A stretch of 64,000 bases of DNA, from assembly GCF_003570905.1 (NCBI RefSeq), contig NZ_QXJM01000040.1, forward strand, positions 186,001 through 250,000. Direction: 5' to 3'. This document shows positions 19,188 to 27,305 of this stretch, piece by piece. A program made the translations under genes and the position numbers. Below the pieces are notes generated by a model, which was given only the letters and a program-made list of their open reading frames with translations, was not told the origin of the DNA and made no database searches. Source of the stretch: Cohnella faecalis (lineage in GTDB: Bacteria; Bacillota; Bacilli; Paenibacillales; Paenibacillaceae). The first letter of the stretch is position 1. Every line of letters begins with the position of its first letter.

Positions 19188-20150
19188 TTAGCCCGCAACG
19201 TCCCGCTTCGTGAACAGAATCCAGGCGGCCAGCTGGAAGACGACGTAGTAGGCGACCAGCATCGTGATCGAGAAGGACAGCGTCATTTCCGGCCGGATTG
19301 GGGTTGAGCCCTCCAAATATTGCGTAAGATCGACATTGGCGAACAAAAGGTATTTGACCCATACGTATTTGCTGAAAATCATCGTGATCGAGCTGCCGAC
19401 CAGCATGAACAGAAGCGAGAAGGCAATCGCCATCGAAGAGCTGCGGAAGGCCGCCGAAATCATGAAGGCGAACGTGACGTAGATTAGAAGAGATACGACG
19501 CTGTACCCGTATTTTTGCAGTGCGATCCCGATCATGGAGCTTTCATGGACATTGCCGTCGGCTCCGATCGACAAGTGCGGCGCGCCCACACCGTCAAAGC
19601 CTTGGAGCACGGCTCCGGCGCCGAAGGCGACTACGAAGGACACAATTAACAGAAGAAGCGCGAAGCCCATCGTCGCGATATATTTGCTTAGCATAATTTT
19701 CGAACGGGAAGCCGGTCCCACAAGCAAGAGCTTAATCGTTCCCCATGAAAATTCGGCCGCAATCATGTCGGCTGCGACGATGACGGTTAATATCGTTACC
19801 AATATGATGAGCTGGGAAGAGTAGTAGACGTAGTCCCACAACGATTGCTCGTTCGGATTGACGTCGTGCGCCAAGTAATATTCGTTCAGCTTGACCTCTT
19901 TCTCCAAGTACTCTTTATGCTCCGCTCCCAGCTCTTTGTCCGTCTGAAGCTGCGTCTGCATTTGTTGATTTTGCGCAGTCAGGCTCGCCTTCCAATTCGG
20001 ATCCTCGCTTGGGCTATCCCATTTAATCAATCCGCTCATGAGCAGCAAAGCGAGCACAAGAAACCCGACCATCAGCCATGTACGGGGACGGCGGTATATT
20101 TTCATATTTTCGTTACGAATTAATTGGCTTAAACTAGACAACCATCTCAC
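19188..20150 (-). CDS. ABC-2 type transporter permease
   Basis: 320 aa membrane protein: one N-terminal helix (TWLMVGFLVLALLLMSGLI), an extracytoplasmic loop rich in Gln and Lys, then five helices in the C-terminal two thirds (for example LLLLIVSFVVAFGAGAVL and MAIAFSLLFMLVGSSITMIF). The layout fits the permease of BcrA/NatA-type exporters. It overlaps the ATPase gene by 17 bases (20134-20150), so the pair is translationally linked. Confidence 0.88.
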   Translation of the reverse strand: MRWLSSLSQLIRNENMKIYRRPRTWLMVGFLVLALLLMSGLIKWDSPSEDPNWKASLTAQNQQMQTQLQTDKELGAEHKEYLEKEVKLNEYYLAHDVNPNEQSLWDYVYYSSQLIILVTILTVIVAADMIAAEFSWGTIKLLLVGPASRSKIMLSKYIATMGFALLLLIVSFVVAFGAGAVLQGFDGVGAPHLSIGADGNVHESSMIGIALQKYGYSVVSLLIYVTFAFMISAAFRSSSMAIAFSLLFMLVGSSITMIFSKYVWVKYLLFANVDLTQYLEGSTPIRPEMTLSFSITMLVAYYVVFQLAAWILFTKRDVAG

Positions 20151-21063
20151 CTCCGGTCATTTCCAAAAATTGATCTTCCAACGATTTCTGAGTCGCATGA
20201 ATGCCATAAATATCAAGCTCCGCGTTCACCAGCAGCCTTGCGATGTCCGGAATTCGAGCTCGATCCGTGACTAGCTCCAGACGGTTGCCTTGAAGCGAGA
20301 CATTCGCATTCTGGAAGGAAGCCGAGACTAATTCGTACGCTCTGCGGGGATCGTTCACATCGATCGCGATCTTGTACGGCTTGGCCTCGTCCGCCGTTTC
20401 CTGCAAGGAGCGGACATCGATAAGCTTGCCCGCCTGGATGATCGCCACGCGGTCGCACATCAGCTCCATCTCCGACAGCAGGTGGGACGAGACGATGACG
20501 GCAATTCCCTCTTCCCGCGACAGCTTGCGCAAATAATCGCGAAGCTCGCGAATGCCCGCAGGATCGAGCCCGTTGGTCGGTTCGTCCAGAATGAGGACGG
20601 AAGGCCGATGCAGCAACGCCTGCGCGACGCCAAGTCTCTGTCTCATCCCGAGAGAATAGCGCTTAACCTTCTCGTGTATTCGATTCTGCAGTCCGACCAG
20701 CTTGATGACTTCCTCGATGCGCTCCTTCGTTACGCCGCTATGCCGCCGCGCAAAATGAACCAGGTTCTGATACCCGGTCAGGAACTTGTACATTTCCGGA
20801 TTTTCGACGATCGCCCCGATATGGGTCATCGCGAGCTCGAACTGCTTGCGGACCGAGATTCCCTTCACGGCAATCTCTCCTTGGGTCATCGAGATCAACC
20901 CGACGATCATGCGGATCGTCGTCGTCTTGCCCGCGCCGTTCGGCCCCAAAAATCCGAACACTTCTCCGGCCGGCACATCGAAGGACAGATCGTCGACGAT
21001 GCGGCGGTTGCCGATTTTTTTCGTTACGTTCCGAAGCTTCAGAACGACTTCTTCCTGCTGCAT
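20134..21063 (-). CDS. ABC transporter ATP-binding protein (BcrA/NatA type)
   Basis: 309 aa. Walker A GPNGAGKTTTIRMI (about residues 39-52), Q-loop region in THIGAIVENPEMYKFLTG, signature YSLGMRQRLGVAQALL, Walker B VLILDEPTNGLDPAGI and H-loop VIVSSHLLSEMELMCDRV. The C-terminal 90 residues are the usual accessory domain of this subfamily. Start ATG 21063 with GGTGGAGGATG upstream. Works with the permease downstream, probably as an exporter of a peptide antibiotic or similar compound (inference). The 51-bp repeat array lies upstream of its promoter region. Confidence 0.93.
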   Translation of the reverse strand: MQQEEVVLKLRNVTKKIGNRRIVDDLSFDVPAGEVFGFLGPNGAGKTTTIRMIVGLISMTQGEIAVKGISVRKQFELAMTHIGAIVENPEMYKFLTGYQNLVHFARRHSGVTKERIEEVIKLVGLQNRIHEKVKRYSLGMRQRLGVAQALLHRPSVLILDEPTNGLDPAGIRELRDYLRKLSREEGIAVIVSSHLLSEMELMCDRVAIIQAGKLIDVRSLQETADEAKPYKIAIDVNDPRRAYELVSASFQNANVSLQGNRLELVTDRARIPDIARLLVNAELDIYGIHATQKSLEDQFLEMTGGEMVV

Positions 21064-21181
21064 GCTGCTTCATCCTCCACCCGTTTTTCTGAAGTATACC
21101 GGGAATTCGTCCAGCTCAAAATAGCCCTGGGATGAGTCCGGCACTGTACTTTAGTCGAGGTGCGGCTTGGCAAAATACAAT

Positions 21182-21521
21182 CGGCGGGAAGTGTGGTCGA
21201 GTGCGCATCAGTGGGACGTGGTACCGTACATTCGGCGAGAAGTGTGATTGAGAGCGCATCAGTGGGACGTGGTGCCGTACATTCGGCGGGAAGTGTGATC
21301 GTGAGCGCATCAATGGGACGTGGTACCATACATTCGGCGGGAAGTGTGGTCGAGAGTGCATCAGTGGGACGTGGTACCATACATTCGGCGAGAAGTGTGA
21401 TTGAGAGCGTATCAGTGGGACGTGGTACCGTACATTCGGCGGGAAGTGTGGTCGAGTGCGCATCAGTGGGACGTGGTACCATACATTCGGCGGGAAGTGT
21501 GTTCGAGAGCGCATCAGTGGG
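21182..21521 (-). repeat. 51-bp minisatellite, 6.7 tandem copies, diverged inverted relative of the 52-bp array
   Basis: Units start at 21182, 21233, 21284, 21335, 21386, 21437 and 21488, exactly 51 bases apart; the last is cut at about 21521. On the plus strand each begins CGGCGGGAAGTGTGGTCGAG and contains GTGGGACGTGGTACCGTACA. Read on the minus strand it aligns with the 52-bp unit at 12383 with 43 of 52 positions identical and one gap (hand alignment), sharing CTCGACCACACTT and CCGCCG.ATGTACGG. It lies 96 bases beyond the stop of the GNAT gene at 21618, in the same relative orientation as the first array has to the exporter gene. ORFs through it are not convincing genes. Confidence 0.95.
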
Positions 21522-21617
21522 TTGACCGCCGGAATGTTTTCCCAGATTGCGCTCTGCTTGATCTATTCAACTCGCATCCACCACCAAGGAATCCCTTTCA
21601 TTACCTTAACAGCTTCA

Positions 21618-22127
21618 TTAACCCCGATATTTAAAATAAAAAATAGTCGCATGCAGCTCGCCGTTCGAAGATTGCGCATAGTTCGGAAGACGTCCGGCTT
21701 GTATGTAGCCTAGCGAACCGTACAGAATGTTGGAAGGGTCTCCTTCCCTAGTATCGAGAACCAGCAATGACCTGCCCTCCCGCTCGGCTCTTTTTTCCGC
21801 CTCCTGCATAAGTAAACGTCCGATGCCCTTGCGCCGATAGCCGGGATGAGTCATTAGCTTCGCGATCTCGGCCCGATGGCTGCCGTTCTGCTTCGTACAC
21901 AAATGCAGCTGTACGCTGCCGACTATCCGTTCGTTCAGTTTGGCGACAAATAGAATGGCTTCGGGACTAATAACATTTCCCCAGTACTGCTCGGAATCCG
22001 CAGGGCTAAGCGGGGGCAAAAAACCAATCGAAGCTCCATCCTCGACGACTTGAATCAGAAGCTCGGAGAGCTCCGCAGAACTCTCTTCAATCGACTGTAA
22101 TTGTTCAATTATCACCTTGCTGCCCAT
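21618..22127 (-). CDS. GNAT family N-acetyltransferase
   Basis: 169 aa. Motif A is clear: AEIAKLMTHPGYRRKGIGRLLMQEAEKRAEREG, with GSVQLHLCTKQNGSHR before it and LLVLDTREGDPSNILYGSLGYIQAG after it (motif B). The arrangement resembles acetyltransferases that act on small amines or drugs. ATG at 22127 preceded by a GGAGGGG-like site. Separated by a short gap from the CD3324-type gene upstream. Confidence 0.9.
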   Translation of the reverse strand: MGSKVIIEQLQSIEESSAELSELLIQVVEDGASIGFLPPLSPADSEQYWGNVISPEAILFVAKLNERIVGSVQLHLCTKQNGSHRAEIAKLMTHPGYRRKGIGRLLMQEAEKRAEREGRSLLVLDTREGDPSNILYGSLGYIQAGRLPNYAQSSNGELHATIFYFKYRG

Positions 22128-22177
22128 ACAATCCCCTCCTCGTTCTGTCTATATGAATCATATTGAATCTTGCCCGT

Positions 22178-22444
22178 TTATTTGTCATACAAAATCGAAC
22201 GAATTCTCTCTTCGCTAAGTCCAAATCTTGCAGCAAGCTCGATAATACTAACCCCCTGCTGCCGAAATAGAAATTGGATTTCCATGTTGCGCTTTTCAAG
22301 CTGTTCACGCGATCCGTTGGCGCTCCCCCAGCTCTTTCTTCCTTTTTGAGGAATATAGAGATGAGCCCCTTCTACATATTTTTGTATCTCCTCGATCAGG
22401 TGCTGCGGAAGAATTTGTTTGGCATTCACGTACTTTTTCATCAT
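22178..22444 (-). CDS. CD3324/Mor-like small DNA-binding protein
   Basis: 88 aa from ATG 22444 (a second ATG follows directly). N-terminus MMKKYVNAKQILPQHLIEEI then QKYVEGAHLYIPQKGRKSWG is typical of a small Firmicute family related to the Mor activator, and the C-terminal half is a helix-turn-helix (GVSIIELAARFGLSEERIRSIL). Probable transcription regulator; target unknown. It starts 14 bases after the stop of the GNAT gene upstream on the same strand, so they are an operon. Confidence 0.78.
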   Translation of the reverse strand: MMKKYVNAKQILPQHLIEEIQKYVEGAHLYIPQKGRKSWGSANGSREQLEKRNMEIQFLFRQQGVSIIELAARFGLSEERIRSILYDK

Positions 22445-22458
22445 TCCCGCCCCTGTTT

Positions 22459-23430
22459 CTATACCGACCTGTACAGCGCGACTTGCCCCATAGGCGCCAA
22501 TAGAAATCCTTCCGCGCAAAGGGCTATCATACTTAACAAATTACGCGAGGACATACGCGTTCCCGCGTAAGCCACACCTAGCTGCTTCATTGAAGCCAAC
22601 ACGCAACGGACAAAACGTTGAATTTCCGAATAGGAGCCTTGATGGTTCCAAGCTGGCCGAATATGTATGCCCAATGTGTTGGTTCCCCACTGATTCTCAT
22701 GCCTGTTCACTTGATAGTAGGCAATTCCAACCGTTCGACCGTTATCCGGATCGACTAACTTTAGAAAAATGTGATCCGGCGACAGCTCCTCGTAATCATA
22801 TCGAAGCGACTCCGCGATCAAGTCCTCCCCATCCTCTTCCAATATGGCTGCGATCTCTTCCAAATCGATCTCGGTGGCCGGTACGACATTGTCAGTCGCC
22901 AACTCGCCAGGGGCTTCCCATCTTCTGAAATCCTGACATACTACCCATTGACTATAATACGGCTCCGGCTTAAAGCCGTAGGTTGCCCAATAATCGAATT
23001 CTCCGTTAGTCAGTTGGCCCGGCAGGATTTCGGAGAAGCAGGTTAGTTTTCTGCCGCCTTTGCTCTTAACAAAAGCAATGCCCGCCTCAATCAATGGCGC
23101 CAAACCGGCCTCACTTCCCTCCACGCAGCCTAGCATGTGCAGGTTTCCGTTGCCGCTCTGATGAAGCGTAACTGTCACGACAGCAACGATTTCTCCGTTG
23201 CTCTCAAGCACGAAGCCTTTTGAACTCCGACTAAGCAAGGATGAGTCCCCGTTGTCCGGAAAATAGTTTTCTTTTCGAACGATCCTATGGCTCGTATCTA
23301 CGGAAAATGAGCCGTTCATATGGATCCCGATTCGTTCTCCGCGTCTCCTGTGCTCCTCCCAAACCAAGCGATCAAAATAATGGAAATCGTCGTCCTCGCG
23401 AAACTCGCGTACCGCTTCGTTTTGCCCCAT
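22459..23430 (-). CDS. GNAT family N-acetyltransferase, tandem-domain type
   Basis: 323 aa from ATG 23430, which has GAGGAG seven bases upstream (the in-frame start at 23490 has none). The N-terminal half contains a degenerate acetyltransferase fold (GFVLESNGEIVAVVTVTLHQ, LAPLIEAGIAFVKSKGGRKLTC). The C-terminal half has a second (DNGRTVGIAYYQVNRHENQWGTNTLGIHIRPAWNHQGSYSEIQRFV, ending AEGFLLAPMGQVALYRS). Substrate unknown. First gene of a possible three-gene unit with the CD3324-type regulator and the smaller GNAT. Confidence 0.78.
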   Translation of the reverse strand: MGQNEAVREFREDDDFHYFDRLVWEEHRRRGERIGIHMNGSFSVDTSHRIVRKENYFPDNGDSSLLSRSSKGFVLESNGEIVAVVTVTLHQSGNGNLHMLGCVEGSEAGLAPLIEAGIAFVKSKGGRKLTCFSEILPGQLTNGEFDYWATYGFKPEPYYSQWVVCQDFRRWEAPGELATDNVVPATEIDLEEIAAILEEDGEDLIAESLRYDYEELSPDHIFLKLVDPDNGRTVGIAYYQVNRHENQWGTNTLGIHIRPAWNHQGSYSEIQRFVRCVLASMKQLGVAYAGTRMSSRNLLSMIALCAEGFLLAPMGQVALYRSV

Positions 23431-23641
23431 AGGTTTTCTCCTCGCAACCTTATTGTTGCCCCTATCATGGCATAAATTGGCGCGATTCAATAGATTGACT
23501 TTTTTTCAAACAAAAGAACAGATAAAAGACAGACCGTAACAGCTCATCCTAAGGATTGAAATGAAGCCTTAGTCTAAACCGCCAGAGGAGCGAGCGGGAT
23601 CGACCAGGCTGCTTTCTTCACCGGAGGGCTCCTTGTTCCAT

Positions 23642-23918
23642 TGTCGTCCCCACCTATGCATCTCCCTGCTGTTCACGTTCGGCTCGTTGCTATGCGCAGT
23701 CGCTCCGGGCATCGAGTCGTTAGTCGCTTTTCGAGTTGTTCAAGGAGCGGGGGCGGCATAGTCATTCCGATCCTGTTCGCTTATACTTATCGGCTCAGCC
23801 CTCCCGAGCAGGTCGGCTGCTTATCGTCATTATAATAACGCTTATCGGAGTCTTGCTAAGCGCCCTAATCCCCGAAGCGTCGGAAAACAACAAAGAAAAC
23901 GACGCTATACCCAAGTAA
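23642..23918 (+). pseudogene. Relic of an MFS (DHA2-type) transporter gene
   Basis: One frame from about 23654 reads LCISLLFTFGSLLCAVAPGI then ESLVAFRVVQGAGAA and a stop. The adjacent frame continues as GIVIPILFAYTYRLSPPEQVG, and another ends with a hydrophobic tail LIVIIITLIGVLLSALIPEA. This matches helices 2-5 of a DHA2 transporter (motif R..QG.GAG..P) joined to the very C-terminus, with a frameshift and a large internal deletion. The original terminator is still present just downstream. No intact product is possible. Confidence 0.75.
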
Positions 23919-23922
23919 TGTC

Positions 23923-23966
23923 GGCCGGGAGACATCGCTCGTTAGCGGTAGTTTCCGGTCTTTTTT
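23923..23966 (+). terminator. Rho-independent terminator left from the MFS relic
   Basis: GGCCGGGAGAC (23923-23933) pairs, with G-U pairs and one bulge, with GTTTCCGGTC (23951-23960); CGCT/AGCG pair inside. Six Ts follow at 23961-23966. Confidence 0.8.
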
Positions 23967-24086
23967 GCCTGCGCCGACTAGCGCTCTTGCTCAGAGAAAG
24001 AAAAACATCTATGCTCCTACCCGGACATTGCCTTAAAATTAGAATATAACCCTAGAAAATTCGATGACGCAGGAGGAGCTTATTCA

Positions 24087-24971
24087 ATGTCGGACAATCC
24101 GAAACATACGGAAATCTATTCGGAGGATAGCCGCCACCGTCTGCAAGCCGACTGCGAAAGCTGCTTCGGCTTGTGTTGCGTTGCGCTTCCTTTCGCCGCT
24201 TCTTCGGACTTCGCCATCGACAAATCGGCCGGACAGCCTTGTCCGAATCTGCAATCGGATTTCCGCTGCGGCATTCACAACAGTCTCCGGCAGCGTGGCT
24301 TTCGCGGCTGCACGGTTTACGACTGCTTCGGCGCCGGACAACAGGTTTCTCAAGTTACCTTCGGCGGACGTCATTGGCTGCAAGCTCCGGAAACCGCGAA
24401 GCCGATGATCGAGGTGTTCCCGATCATGAGGCAGCTCCACGAACTGCTCTGGTATTTGACGGAAGCGCTGACGCTGCAAGCGGCGCATCCGATCCACGAC
24501 AAGCTCGGCTGGGCGCTCGACGAGACGAGACGTCTCACTCGTCTCGACTCCGACTCGCTTCTGGAGCTGGATGTGGGAGCACACCGCGCCAATGTCAATA
24601 CTCTGCTTCTGCAAGCCAGCGAGCTTGCTCGGGATGAAGCTCGTCGTCGGCATAAGCCCCCCGTCAAGCAGCGGAAGAATGTAGGACGAGGAGCCGATCT
24701 TATCGGGGCCAACCTCAGAGGAGCCGATCTTCGCAGCTCCAGCTTGAGAGGGGCATACCTTATAGCCGCCGATCTAAGAGGGGCCGACTTGAGAGCGGCC
24801 GATCTCATCGGAGCCGATTTCAGGGATGCGAACCTTTGCGGTGCCGATCTTACCGGCAGCATCTTTCTCACGCAAGCTCAGCTAAATGCAGCGAAGGGCA
24901 ATGCCGACACCAAGCTGCCGTCCTCACTGGTTCGCCCCGCCCACTGGTCCGGCTCCGACAAAGAACGTTAA
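24087..24971 (+). CDS. Pentapeptide-repeat protein with N-terminal cysteine cluster
   Basis: 294 aa; ATG 24087 preceded by AGGAGG. The first 90 residues contain a cysteine-rich segment (CESCFGLCC at about 24-32, CPNLQSDFRCGIH, GCTVYDCFGAGQ), which could bind a metal. A helical middle region follows. Residues about 208-265 form a run of pentapeptide repeats of the A(D/N)LxG type (GADLIGANLRGADLRSSSLR then GAYLIAADLRGADLRAADLI), predicted to fold as a right-handed quadrilateral beta-helix. Proteins with such helices can mimic DNA, but this run is short. Metal ligand role and target are inference. Stands alone on its strand. Confidence 0.85.
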   Translation: MSDNPKHTEIYSEDSRHRLQADCESCFGLCCVALPFAASSDFAIDKSAGQPCPNLQSDFRCGIHNSLRQRGFRGCTVYDCFGAGQQVSQVTFGGRHWLQAPETAKPMIEVFPIMRQLHELLWYLTEALTLQAAHPIHDKLGWALDETRRLTRLDSDSLLELDVGAHRANVNTLLLQASELARDEARRRHKPPVKQRKNVGRGADLIGANLRGADLRSSSLRGAYLIAADLRGADLRAADLIGADFRDANLCGADLTGSIFLTQAQLNAAKGNADTKLPSSLVRPAHWSGSDKER

Positions 24972-25028
24972 GCATGACAACAGCCAAATAAACACGCCTC
25001 GAAACTCATCTCAGTCTGACCGCCTTCT

Positions 25029-25079
25029 TAAAAAGATAAAAAGCTGCGACAGCCTGCCTGCCGGCAACCGTTCGCAGCT
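25029..25079 (-). terminator. Rho-independent terminator on the minus strand
   Basis: AGCTGCGA and TCGCAGCT (25042-25049 and 25072-25079) form the stem. On the minus strand it is followed by TTTTTATCTTTTT. It ends the decayed minus-strand locus at 25087-25749. Confidence 0.75.
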
Positions 25080-25086
25080 CTTCAAC

Positions 25087-25381
25087 CTATGTTCCGCGCG
25101 GGTTCTTCGCCCCTTCAACGCCACAAGCCATAACCGACATTTCAATTGCGCGAGCACCTTGACGCTCACCCCCGATTTCGTCCCCGCACACGGCCTTCTC
25201 TAACGTGCTCCTTATTAGAGCCGTACTCCCCGTCATACCGGACAAAGCCGACTCGCTGCCTGATAGGATAGCTGAAGTCGAAATCACTTGGCCGCCCGTA
25301 CAAGCCGTAAGTATCTCCCGGATGCGAATAGTCGCCGAACTCGTCTGCATCCCTTTCCTTACCGATAAAGGGTCTCATCAC
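25087..25381 (-). pseudogene. Unrecognised gene remnant
   Basis: Protein-like text in two overlapping minus-strand frames: RPFIGKERDADEFGDYSHPG then DTYGLYGRPSDFDFSYPIRQ in one, and GARAIEMSVMACGVEGAKNP in the other, ending at 25087 just before a terminator. The composition is enzyme-like, but I do not recognise the family. Because it lies directly downstream of a decayed sugar-permease remnant and shows a frame change, I read it as the fragment of a gene from the same lost operon. Confidence 0.4.
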
Positions 25382-25407
25382 GCATGCCTCCTATTGATCG
25401 CGCCCGG

Positions 25408-25749
25408 TTACTTCATCCCGCTAAACGCAATTCCACGAACAATTTGCTTCTGCCGAATCAGAAACGTATATCGGAGCAAGCCGCTCAGCTCAATACTCGA
25501 CTTTCTTGCGAAAACGACAGTGACCGCAGCCGCGTTCCACATCTTGAAGCGCTGAAACGTCAAATTATAAATATGCAGCACCATCGTCGTCGTTGAATTC
25601 AGCGGTCGACCGTTCGTCATGCTCAGCACTTGCCTGAACGACGGCTTATGACAAAAAGGAGACCAAACGTCTTTCCCGTTCGGTCTCCAGTTAACTGGTA
25701 GATATTCAAATGATTCAATTGGCATAGTCGGTCGGATCAACTGCAACAT
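25408..25749 (-). pseudogene. Remnant of sugar ABC transporter permease genes
   Basis: The minus-strand frame contains TNGRPLNSTTTMVLHIYNLT then FQRFKMWNAAAVTVV, the near-C-terminal segment of MalF/UgpA-type permeases (GGP.N.T.T.V..IY..AF..F..GYA.A). This is fused after a short gap to LIRQKQIVRGIAFSGMK, the C-terminus typical of MalG/UgpE-type partners. The region between, including the rest of the second permease, is missing. Most likely a deletion joining two adjacent permease genes of a lost carbohydrate uptake operon. Confidence 0.6.
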
Positions 25750-25818
25750 TGGCGAACCAAAGCTCGTCTCAAGACTCTAGTAAGACAGACACCTATGACA
25801 ACAAGGAGAATGTACACC

Positions 25819-26637
25819 ATGAAAATTCGATTGATGTCCGTCATGATGGCCGCTGTTTTGATGGGAGGCTTGCTCAGCGCATGTTCCGGCAAAAATAACG
25901 CAAATAGCAGCGGCAGTCCGTCGACGGCGACAAGCGAAGCTTCCTCTAGCCCGGAGGCGAGCCCAAGCGCCTCGGAAGAGCCCAGTCCTAGTGCGGAAGC
26001 GAGTCCCGGCGAATCGGCAAGCTCCAGTCCGGAAGCGAGCCCAAGTCTCGAAGCCAGCCCAAGCCCGTCCGGGAAGCCGAGCGCAGATCCGGCTCCGAGC
26101 AAAAAGCCTGCTCCGAGCAAAGACCCGGCTCCTAGCAAGAAACCGACTCCCAGCAAAGATCCGTCCCCGAGCAAAGAACCGACACCGAGCAAAAAGCCGA
26201 CGCCTTTTCCGTCCCCATCGCCTAGCGTGAAGCCGGATGCGACCTCACCGGCGACGAAAGATATCGTGGACACGATGCTGGAGCAAGTCGAGCAGCCTCG
26301 CCTAATCGAGTTAGAGAGCGACAAGCTGAAGGATATCTACTATCTCGATCCCGAGCTGCTGACGGAATTCACGATCCGCATGCCGCTCATGAACGTCAAG
26401 ACGAACGAAATCGCCGTTCTCAAGGTCAAGAACGCCAAGGATATCGCCGCGGTCAAGAAGGGCTTGGAAAAACACGCCATCGACGTTCAGAAGCAATTCG
26501 AAACGTACCTTCAAGACCAATACGAGAACGCCAAAAACTATAAGATCGTCACGAAAGGCAACTACGTCCTCTTCGTCATCTCCGAAAGCGCGGACGATTT
26601 GGTGAAAGCCTTCTCCGACATTTTTGAGAAAAAATAA
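25819..26637 (+). CDS. DUF4358 lipoprotein with Pro/Ser/Lys-rich linker
   Basis: 272 aa from ATG 25819 (AAGGAG ten bases upstream). Lipoprotein signal ending LLSACSG. Residues about 25-140 are a low-complexity linker: first Ser/Pro/Glu-rich, then near-perfect PSKKPAPSKDPAPSKKPTPS-style repeats. The C-terminal domain (about residues 150-270) fits DUF4358: YYLDPELLTEFTIRMPLMNV, EIAVLKVKNAKDIAAVKKGL, NYKIVTKGNYVLFVISES. Cell-surface protein of unknown function; the linker probably spans the wall. The linker is prone to slippage because of its DNA repeats. Confidence 0.88.
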   Translation: MKIRLMSVMMAAVLMGGLLSACSGKNNANSSGSPSTATSEASSSPEASPSASEEPSPSAEASPGESASSSPEASPSLEASPSPSGKPSADPAPSKKPAPSKDPAPSKKPTPSKDPSPSKEPTPSKKPTPFPSPSPSVKPDATSPATKDIVDTMLEQVEQPRLIELESDKLKDIYYLDPELLTEFTIRMPLMNVKTNEIAVLKVKNAKDIAAVKKGLEKHAIDVQKQFETYLQDQYENAKNYKIVTKGNYVLFVISESADDLVKAFSDIFEKK

Positions 26638-26670
26638 GTCGCAGCTGCGAGACTGCGTGCAAATAATAAA

Positions 26671-26707
26671 AACGGCCTGGAGCAGATTGCCCTCGGCCGT
26701 TTCTTTG
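26671..26707 (+). terminator. Rho-independent terminator after the DUF4358 gene
   Basis: AACGGCC (26671-26677) pairs with GGCCGTT (26695-26701), followed by TCTTTG. An A-rich stretch upstream could serve the convergent gene as well. Confidence 0.7.
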
Positions 26708-26733
26708 CATCCGTTATTCCCGAGCGTCCCGCG

Positions 26734-27186
26734 TTACCAGCCGAAATCCAACGTTTTCCCCGACTCGGCATACGTCTTGATATTGCTAAGAATCATCGGC
26801 CAGCTCTCCTGCGTGCTCTCATACGATGGGTGACCCTCCGGCCAGCGATCGTTAATAAGCATAAGCTTCGTGCAGCTGCCTACCTTCTCCAATTCAAGCG
26901 TCACCCGCGTTTCGAGCTCGGCGTGGTTCTCGCGATAGGATGGTCCGGGATGCTCCGTATAGCTCATCATCCGGTTCGGCTCGAAGCCCAGTACATTGCC
27001 GTAGACATGAACCGTCTCGTCGCCATCGTTGCCGGGACCCTTGTAAGCATAGGGAGCTCCGATTTCAAAGGTCGAGTCGAGCACACATCCGAAAAAGATA
27101 GCCTTCGTTCCTTCGGGCGTTACGAAAATCCGCCATACGTCCTCCGGTTCGGCCGCGATATAGACGACGTACTTCAAATCATTCAT
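26734..27186 (-). CDS. SRPBCC / AHSA1-like domain protein
   Basis: 150 aa from ATG 27186 with GGAGGACGAATA in front. START-like fold of the activator-of-Hsp90 homologue type: VVYIAAEPEDVWRIFVTPEG at the start, FEIGAPYAYKG, VYGNVLGFEPNRMMSYTEHPG and a C-terminal helix (SWPMILSNIKTYAESGKTLD). Proteins of this type bind small hydrophobic ligands; function unknown. Single gene, convergent with the DUF4358 gene. Confidence 0.85.
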   Translation of the reverse strand: MNDLKYVVYIAAEPEDVWRIFVTPEGTKAIFFGCVLDSTFEIGAPYAYKGPGNDGDETVHVYGNVLGFEPNRMMSYTEHPGPSYRENHAELETRVTLELEKVGSCTKLMLINDRWPEGHPSYESTQESWPMILSNIKTYAESGKTLDFGW

Positions 27187-27305
27187 TATTCGTCCTCCGT
27201 TCCATAGATATCTTCTTGACCATGAATCCATTAGAGTTTCTGTTCACTATTATAGTGCAGACCCGGGACGCTCGTATTGTAAATACGCGACAATGCGGTC
27301 CGAAT

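Noticed and set aside
21039..21525. ORFs of 120-147 aa through the 51-bp array on both strands
   Set aside because: The unit is a multiple of three and stop-free in some frames; the products are simple tandem repeats of DNA origin with no ribosome sites.
24084..24653. Minus-strand ORF of 189 aa opposite the pentapeptide gene
   Set aside because: Shadow of the real gene; its composition follows the antisense of Leu/Ala/Arg codons and it shows no motif.
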